NCBI GenBank assembly: GCA_024742495.1
Contig: JANSYJ010000005.1
Location: forward strand, 124,001 to 188,000
Length of the DNA stretch: 64,000 bases
Direction: 5' to 3'
Source of the DNA: Bacteroidota bacterium
GTDB lineage: Bacteria; Bacteroidota; Bacteroidia; Flavobacteriales; Schleiferiaceae
Under the pieces are notes generated by a model. It was not told the origin of the DNA. It did not search any database and was given only the letters and a program-made list of their open reading frames with translations. Positions 59,134 to 64,000 of this stretch are shown here, piece by piece; within the stretch, counting starts at the first letter, position 1; each line of letters begins with the position of its first letter. Both the position numbers and the translations under genes were made by a program.

Positions 59134-60696
59134 ATGAAAAGGATTATTACGCTTCTCCTTTCTTTCACAATTGCATCACAACTTTATGGTCAAATAAGCT
59201 TTTCTTCGAAAAGCTATAAACTCGAGGTACCGAATATGTTTAAAGTGAAGCGGGGTACCGATTTTATAGGGTTTTATGGCAGACAAGCAGAAAAGCACTA
59301 CGTTTTACGACTTAGGAAGGAACCTCGATTTAAATTTTCGGGATCTGAGTTTAGCATCGAGGAGTACGACAAGAAACTAAATTTTATTAGAGAGTCAGAG
59401 GATCCTTTTACCCACACGGATTTTGGCGGTAGTTGGTTTTACCCTAGACTGAATTTGGGCATGAGGGTGTTTAATTCCGAAATATTTATTTTCACCCGAG
59501 GCGAGGGCAGTGAGCCAAGATCTCACTCGGTGTACAGACAAAGAATTGATCCGACTAGCTTAGAACCCAATAAGAAGGTTTTTGAGGAATTCATAAGCAT
59601 TCAGGATGATAAGTTTAAAAAGCACAGTAGAGGGGATTTTAAACTATACAGTTCCGAGGATAATAGTAAACATCTTATCATCCACTTCTACCCCGAGGAG
59701 GGATTTACTAGTTTTCAATACAAGGTTTTTGTTTTTGATAGGAATTGGCAAAAGCTTTACGAAAGAACTATAACCTTGCCATTACTCACCGCACTTACCG
59801 ACTTTAAGAACTTGGAAATCACGAGTGATGGTCAGGTTCATTTATTGTTAAAATCCTATAAAGACAAAAGAGAAGAGTACCTCAAGGATCAGCCTAATTA
59901 CAAGTTAAAATTGATTACCTGTAAGGACGCTGATTCAGAATATTCTGTTATCGAGGTTCAAGCTCGGGATTACCGTCTTAGAGAATTAAATATGGCACTT
60001 GCCCCAAATGGCGATTTGGTAATTGCTGCGAATGCAATCGGTTTAAAGACCGAGGCTCCGGTAAAGATGTTTTGCTCTCGTTTGAGACCTTCCGAGGAAT
60101 CGGTAGTTTTTACCAGCTATGGCGATCTGCCTTTGGACTCTATGAAAAAAGACCTGGAAAAAGGTTTTGAGGAGGCAACTGCCTATTCTCAACCAAAAAT
60201 TTGCTTTGCTGATGATGGATCAGTCTTTTGTTTAGCCGAAAGGCAAGCCAGGTACTGGGCACATAAAACAGATATTAATGGGAATATTCAAAGTGGAAAG
60301 GACTTAGGTTATACATTTTTCGGGATAATTGTATCTCATTTTGATGCTGCTGGAAAAGATGATTGGTCTAAATTTATTTTTAAGAAGCAAGAAACTGTGA
60401 ACGATGAGGCAAAGTACTCATCATTTTATGCGATGGCCCATAAAGATGTCCTACACGTATTTTATACCGATTTTGATGAATTAAAAAATCTAAGCTGGTT
60501 TGTCCCAATAAGCTTGTTTACGCACCATCAATTTCGCCTTGACGGTAAAGAGCGCAAAAGATTGATGTTTGATACCACTAAATTGAAACGAATTCCGGTG
60601 ACTAAAGATGGGTTAAGAATGAGTGCTGATCAGGTTATATTCCCGGTGGATGCTCGCAAGAAAGCGGGCTTGATTCGCATTACCGTTAAAAACTAA
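59134..60696 (+). CDS. Secreted protein of unknown function
   Basis: A 520-residue protein with signal peptide MKRIITLLLSFTIASQLYGQ. I do not recognise a family. It is rich in beta-strand-like and basic segments (YKLEVPNMFKVKRGTDFIGFYG, HYVLRLRKEPRFKFSG, LKLITCKDADSEYSVIEVQARDYRLRELNM), and repeats the pattern of a strand followed by an acidic turn. This may be a beta-propeller, but no classical repeat stands out. There is no T9SS sorting domain; it ends in ARKKAGLIRITVKN. It has its own promoter and lies 30 bp upstream of tex. Confidence 0.68.
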   Translation: MKRIITLLLSFTIASQLYGQISFSSKSYKLEVPNMFKVKRGTDFIGFYGRQAEKHYVLRLRKEPRFKFSGSEFSIEEYDKKLNFIRESEDPFTHTDFGGSWFYPRLNLGMRVFNSEIFIFTRGEGSEPRSHSVYRQRIDPTSLEPNKKVFEEFISIQDDKFKKHSRGDFKLYSSEDNSKHLIIHFYPEEGFTSFQYKVFVFDRNWQKLYERTITLPLLTALTDFKNLEITSDGQVHLLLKSYKDKREEYLKDQPNYKLKLITCKDADSEYSVIEVQARDYRLRELNMALAPNGDLVIAANAIGLKTEAPVKMFCSRLRPSEESVVFTSYGDLPLDSMKKDLEKGFEEATAYSQPKICFADDGSVFCLAERQARYWAHKTDINGNIQSGKDLGYTFFGIIVSHFDAAGKDDWSKFIFKKQETVNDEAKYSSFYAMAHKDVLHVFYTDFDELKNLSWFVPISLFTHHQFRLDGKERKRLMFDTTKLKRIPVTKDGLRMSADQVIFPVDARKKAGLIRITVKN

Positions 60697-60726
60697 GGTC
60701 GCATTTAACTAGAATATACTTTTAAT

Positions 60727-62850
60727 TTGAAGCACAATTCATTTCTCGCCAAAAAGCTCAGTTTATCTGAGAAGCAGGTGTCTAGTACCCTGGCTCTCTT
60801 TTCAGAGGGTGCTACCATTCCCTTCATTGCCCGCTACCGAAAAGAACAAACCGGGAGCTTAGATGAAACTCAAATTGCGGCCATAAAGGATGCCGATGAA
60901 AACTTGCAGAAACTCCTAAAACGCAAGGAAAGCATCCTGAAATCTATAGAAGAGCAAGGAAAGCTAGACCTTGAGCTAAAAGCACGAATCAGCGATTGCT
61001 GGGACTTGGCTGAATTAGAGGACCTTTATCTGCCTTATAAGTCGAAGCGGAAAACGCGGGCTGAGATTGCAAGACAAAAAGGACTAGAGCCCCTGGCGGG
61101 GACGATCATGAAGCAAGGTCATGGCGATCCAGAAAATTTAGCGTGGTCCTTTGTTAAAGGGTCGGTAGAGTCGGCAGATGATGCCTTAGCAGGAGCGCGA
61201 GATATTATGGCGGAGTGGATGAATGAACGCCTATCTGCCCGTGCTCAATTGAGACGCTTATTTGAAAGGGAAGCGCAAATCCAAGCTAAATTGGTGAAAT
61301 CGAAGGAGGAGGAAGCCCAAAAATTCCGTGACTATTTCGATTTTAGTGATAGCCTCAAACGAATACCAGGCCATCGCTTATTGGCCATTCGAAGAGGGGA
61401 GAAGGAGGGTTTTTTACGTGTAAACATTGCGCCAGATGAAGAAGGTGCCTTGGATATCCTCGATAGGATTTTCAGGAAAGCAAATAACGCTTTTGCAGAT
61501 CAAGTATCACTTGCCGCTAAAGATGCCTATAAGCGCCTTATTCGTCCGAGTTTAGAATCGGAGTTTGCCGCGGCTTCAAAGCAAAAGGCCGATGAGATTG
61601 CGATCGTAGTTTTTGCCGAAAACCTAAAGCAGTTACTATTGAATCCACCTTTAGGTCCGAAGCGCATTTTGGCCATTGATCCTGGTTTTAGAACCGGTTG
61701 TAAGGTGGTTTGCCTCGATGAGCAGGGAAGCCTTTTACATAATGATACCATATATCCGCATCCTCCGCAAAAGGAAACTTCACGGGCGGCGGCTAAAATT
61801 GCTCAGCTCGCAGAAGCATACAAGATTGAGGCCATCGCCATTGGCAATGGTACCGCAGGCAGAGAAACGGAAGAGTTTATAAGTAAGCGGGTTCGCTTTA
61901 AATATCCCCTAGAAGCCTATGTGGTTAATGAGGCGGGAGCTTCCATTTATTCGGCCTCTAAAATTGCCAGGGAAGAATTTCCAACTTATGATGTTACGGT
62001 CCGAGGATCAGTGAGTATCGGCCGACGCCTAATGGATCCTTTGGCAGAATTAGTGAAAATTGATCCCAAGAGTATCGGGGTTGGACAGTATCAGCACGAT
62101 GTTGATCAAAGTCAGCTGAAGGCATCCTTGGATCGCATTGTAGAGCAGGTGGTAAATGCAGTTGGGGTAAATTTAAATACAAGTAGCAAGCATTTGTTGG
62201 AATATGTTTCGGGCTTAGGACCGGCACTAGCAGAGCGAATTGTAGCCTACCGAGAAGAGCATGGTCCCTTTAAAAATCGAAAGGAACTTTTAAAAGTGCC
62301 AAAGCTTGGTCCAAAAGCTTTTGAGCAGGCCGCCGGCTTTTTACGAATTCCTCAAGCCGCAAATCCCCTCGATAATTCAGGCGTGCATCCCGAGCGTTAT
62401 TCGGTGGTTGAAACAATGGCCGCAGATCTTAAAAAACCCCTTTCTGAATTAATTGGTCAGAAGGAAATTTTAGACCGTATTGATTTGAATCCATATTGTA
62501 AAGATGACCTTGGCCTGCCGACCTTAAAGGATATTATTTCGGAATTGGCCAAGCACGGGCGCGACCCGCGAGGGAAGGCTAGGACCTTTCAGTTTGATCC
62601 TCGAATTCGCAGCATCAATGATTTAAAAGAAGGAATGATACTGCCTGGCTTAGTGAGTAATATTACCAATTTCGGCGCCTTTGTGGATGTCGGCGCCAAG
62701 CAAGATGGTTTAGTACATGTTAGTGAATTGGCAAATCGCTTTGTTAGTGATCCAAATGAAATAGTGCGCCTCCAGCAACAGGTGCAGGTAAAGGTGATTT
62801 CCATCGACACCAGTCGCAAGCGCATTCAGTTTAGTATGAAGCAGGTTTAG
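60727..62850 (+). CDS. tex: Tex-type RNA-binding transcriptional accessory protein, TTG start
   Basis: A 707-residue Tex protein. Order: N-terminal helical Tex_N region (LSLSEKQVSSTLALFSEGATIPFIARYRKEQTG), YqgF-like RNase H fold (ILAIDPGFRTGCKVV, about residue 318), helix-hairpin-helix modules (VNLNTSSKHLLEYVSGLGPALAERIVAYREEHGPF), and a C-terminal S1 RNA-binding domain (GLVSNITNFGAFVDVGAKQDGLVHVSEL). It probably acts in transcription or RNA handling. The start is TTG at 60727; no ATG precedes the conserved region. It is 30 bp after the unknown secreted gene and 4 bp from the convergent MFS gene. Confidence 0.95.
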   Translation: MKHNSFLAKKLSLSEKQVSSTLALFSEGATIPFIARYRKEQTGSLDETQIAAIKDADENLQKLLKRKESILKSIEEQGKLDLELKARISDCWDLAELEDLYLPYKSKRKTRAEIARQKGLEPLAGTIMKQGHGDPENLAWSFVKGSVESADDALAGARDIMAEWMNERLSARAQLRRLFEREAQIQAKLVKSKEEEAQKFRDYFDFSDSLKRIPGHRLLAIRRGEKEGFLRVNIAPDEEGALDILDRIFRKANNAFADQVSLAAKDAYKRLIRPSLESEFAAASKQKADEIAIVVFAENLKQLLLNPPLGPKRILAIDPGFRTGCKVVCLDEQGSLLHNDTIYPHPPQKETSRAAAKIAQLAEAYKIEAIAIGNGTAGRETEEFISKRVRFKYPLEAYVVNEAGASIYSASKIAREEFPTYDVTVRGSVSIGRRLMDPLAELVKIDPKSIGVGQYQHDVDQSQLKASLDRIVEQVVNAVGVNLNTSSKHLLEYVSGLGPALAERIVAYREEHGPFKNRKELLKVPKLGPKAFEQAAGFLRIPQAANPLDNSGVHPERYSVVETMAADLKKPLSELIGQKEILDRIDLNPYCKDDLGLPTLKDIISELAKHGRDPRGKARTFQFDPRIRSINDLKEGMILPGLVSNITNFGAFVDVGAKQDGLVHVSELANRFVSDPNEIVRLQQQVQVKVISIDTSRKRIQFSMKQV

Positions 62851-62854
62851 GCTA

Positions 62855-64000
62855 TCATAAGCCTGCTATTTGGCTTGACTCTTCTTGGCGGGCCCTATTT
62901 CGTTCCCATATCAGGGCCACTAAAAAACCAGCCACCATTAGTCCGGCAAGCAGGCGGAATAAATCATAGTGCCCTTCAGCTCCAGGTTTATTTTCGAGGA
63001 TGTATCCCATCAAAGGGCTCATGAAAACATCTGGTAAATAGCCAACAACGGAGATTATTCCCACCGCGGTGCCACTTAATGCTCTTGGTACGGCATTTTC
63101 ACGCATCAAGGCGATATATATTCCCCTTAATCCATAAATCCCGGCAAGGGCAATTCCAAACCATATTAAACTAAAAGCAGAATAATTGGCGCTGCCTTCA
63201 AAACTCAATAAAAATGCACCTAAGGCGCCACTGCCAAAGCAAAGCAATAGAACTCGACTAGCCTTTAATCGGTCGGCCGCAATGCCTGCAAGTATCGCGG
63301 CTATTGGTCGTAGATATAGCGCTTTGCTGGTAATTGCCAAAGCCGCTTTTTCCTTCAGTCCCCAAACTTCATGAGCATAAAGGGATAGGTCATCGGTAAG
63401 CTTATAGGCGCAATAGGCCAGTAAAACGATTAAAGCTTGTAACCAAAGCCCCTTGTTCTTCAGTAGTTTTTGAAATCCTTGTAAAGAATGGTCTATGTCT
63501 ACCCCCGGTTCTTTTTTGGGTAGCACTAAAAATGTAAAAGCGGCAACTAAAATTAGAACTATACTGCATGCAAAGAGCACATATTGATAAGCGCCATTTC
63601 TGCTTTCGCTGAGATCGCTGGCTTCCTCAATAAAAAACCAATTGAATAAAAGAACCGCTAGGCTGGCCCATAAAGCAGAGCTGAGGCCTCTGCCGCCTTC
63701 CACCCAACCAAAGGCTTTGGCTTCATTTTCACGATTAACTAAAATGCGAGTGCTTTTCATTAAGGCCGCCCAAAAAAGGAAAATGGTACTAAAGCCCCAA
63801 AAGCCGTAAATCCATAGTAGGCTTTGGAAGGAGGGACTAATCGCTAAAATGAAACCACCAATCGCCGTAAGGCCCAAAGCGCCAGACATTAATTTACGAG
63901 ATGGAATTAAGTCTGCCAAAGGACCGCCGAAGAAGTAAGAAGCAATAGCCACTAATCCGTAAATGGAAAAGCAGTAGCCTAATTCAATATTGTCGATTTG
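62855..64000 (-). CDS. MFS-type transporter, N-terminus cut by window edge
   Basis: The reading frame stays open to the window end, upstream of the track's GTG start at 63952 (the extra residues include QIDNIELGYCFSIYGL), so the true start is outside. At least 11 hydrophobic segments are visible, with MFS features such as GPLADLIPSRKLMSGALGL (the loop 2-3 G-x-x-x-D-R-like motif) and GIAADRLKASRVLLLCFG in the second half. The family is broadly the major facilitator superfamily; it resembles nitrate/sugar-phosphate-type transporters, but the substrate is unknown. It is convergent with tex. Confidence 0.85.
   Translation of the reverse strand, partial: QIDNIELGYCFSIYGLVAIASYFFGGPLADLIPSRKLMSGALGLTAIGGFILAISPSFQSLLWIYGFWGFSTIFLFWAALMKSTRILVNRENEAKAFGWVEGGRGLSSALWASLAVLLFNWFFIEEASDLSESRNGAYQYVLFACSIVLILVAAFTFLVLPKKEPGVDIDHSLQGFQKLLKNKGLWLQALIVLLAYCAYKLTDDLSLYAHEVWGLKEKAALAITSKALYLRPIAAILAGIAADRLKASRVLLLCFGSGALGAFLLSFEGSANYSAFSLIWFGIALAGIYGLRGIYIALMRENAVPRALSGTAVGIISVVGYLPDVFMSPLMGYILENKPGAEGHYDLFRLLAGLMVAGFLVALIWERNRARQEESSQIAGL

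Noticed and set aside
62855-63952. Complete MFS protein starting at the GTG at 63952
   Set aside because: The frame stays open to the window end and the upstream residues are hydrophobic, so the gene is cut by the edge.
1-64000. CRISPR array, rRNA, tRNA, prophage, insertion sequence or integron
   Set aside because: I found no regular spacer repeats, RNA gene signatures, transposases, integrases or phage genes on either strand.

Overview
The window looks like core chromosome of a member of the Bacteroidota, most likely a marine-type Flavobacteriales. The evidence is: gliding genes gldF/gldG, the type IX secretion (T9SS) gene porQ, several secreted proteins with T9SS C-terminal sorting domains, a Bacteroidota-type fused GlmU-like enzyme, type-B ribosomal protein L31, promoter -7 boxes of the TAnnTTTG type, and starts without Shine-Dalgarno sequences. 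Coding density is high. I saw no rRNA, tRNA, CRISPR array, insertion sequence, prophage or plasmid feature, and no gene-free stretch longer than about 220 bp.

Layout. 1-6 kb: a DUF5686 outer-membrane protein (cut by the window edge), a DEDDh exonuclease fused to a GIY-YIG domain, a small beta-barrel protein, and phoH-purC. 6-12.9 kb: an operon of a SAM hydrolase-like protein, an ABM-domain protein, gldF, gldG and a DUF4340-like protein, then dnaN, a phosphoesterase and a beta-barrel protein. 13-18.2 kb: pruA, a small MORN-type secreted protein under a striking direct-repeat promoter, yaaA, a barrel protein and a beta-helix lipoprotein. 18.4-24.3 kb: rpmE2, GlmU-like enzyme, lon, porQ, cmk. 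24.3-29.2 kb (minus strand): rsfS-ftsH-LUD protein-cdsA-psd-acyl-CoA-binding protein, linking ribosome silencing, membrane proteolysis and phospholipid synthesis. 29.3-36.3 kb: birA, SRPBCC protein, pyrE, NUDIX, coaD, ddl, secreted proteins of unknown role, dinB. 36.4-43.2 kb: two large T9SS cargo proteins, a lipoprotein, a methyltransferase and a SMUG2-type DNA glycosylase. 43.4-52.7 kb: a heme cluster, hemA-C-D-E-F-B-L on the minus strand and araC-hemH on the plus strand. It covers every step from glutamyl-tRNA to heme except protoporphyrinogen oxidase. 52.7-64 kb: a T9SS-targeted thioredoxin-fold-like protein, typA, a DUF1801 protein, another T9SS cargo protein, YceI, an unknown secreted protein, tex, and an MFS transporter cut by the right edge.

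I found no clear new defence, mobile or biosynthetic system. The more unusual signals are regulatory or structural: an 11-bp-period direct-repeat array (Pho-box-like geometry) before the MORN gene, an FNR/CRP-like palindrome between the divergent heme operons, several genes whose -7 box sits only 4-6 nt before the start codon (possible leaderless mRNAs), pyrE and the NUDIX gene possibly starting within one CATG, a hairpin-rich gap after typA, and a GIY-YIG domain that seems to have lost catalytic residues. Start codons were adjusted from the ORF track where an internal ATG, operon overlap or family N-terminus argued for it. All family assignments come from recognition of motifs by eye, without database searches.
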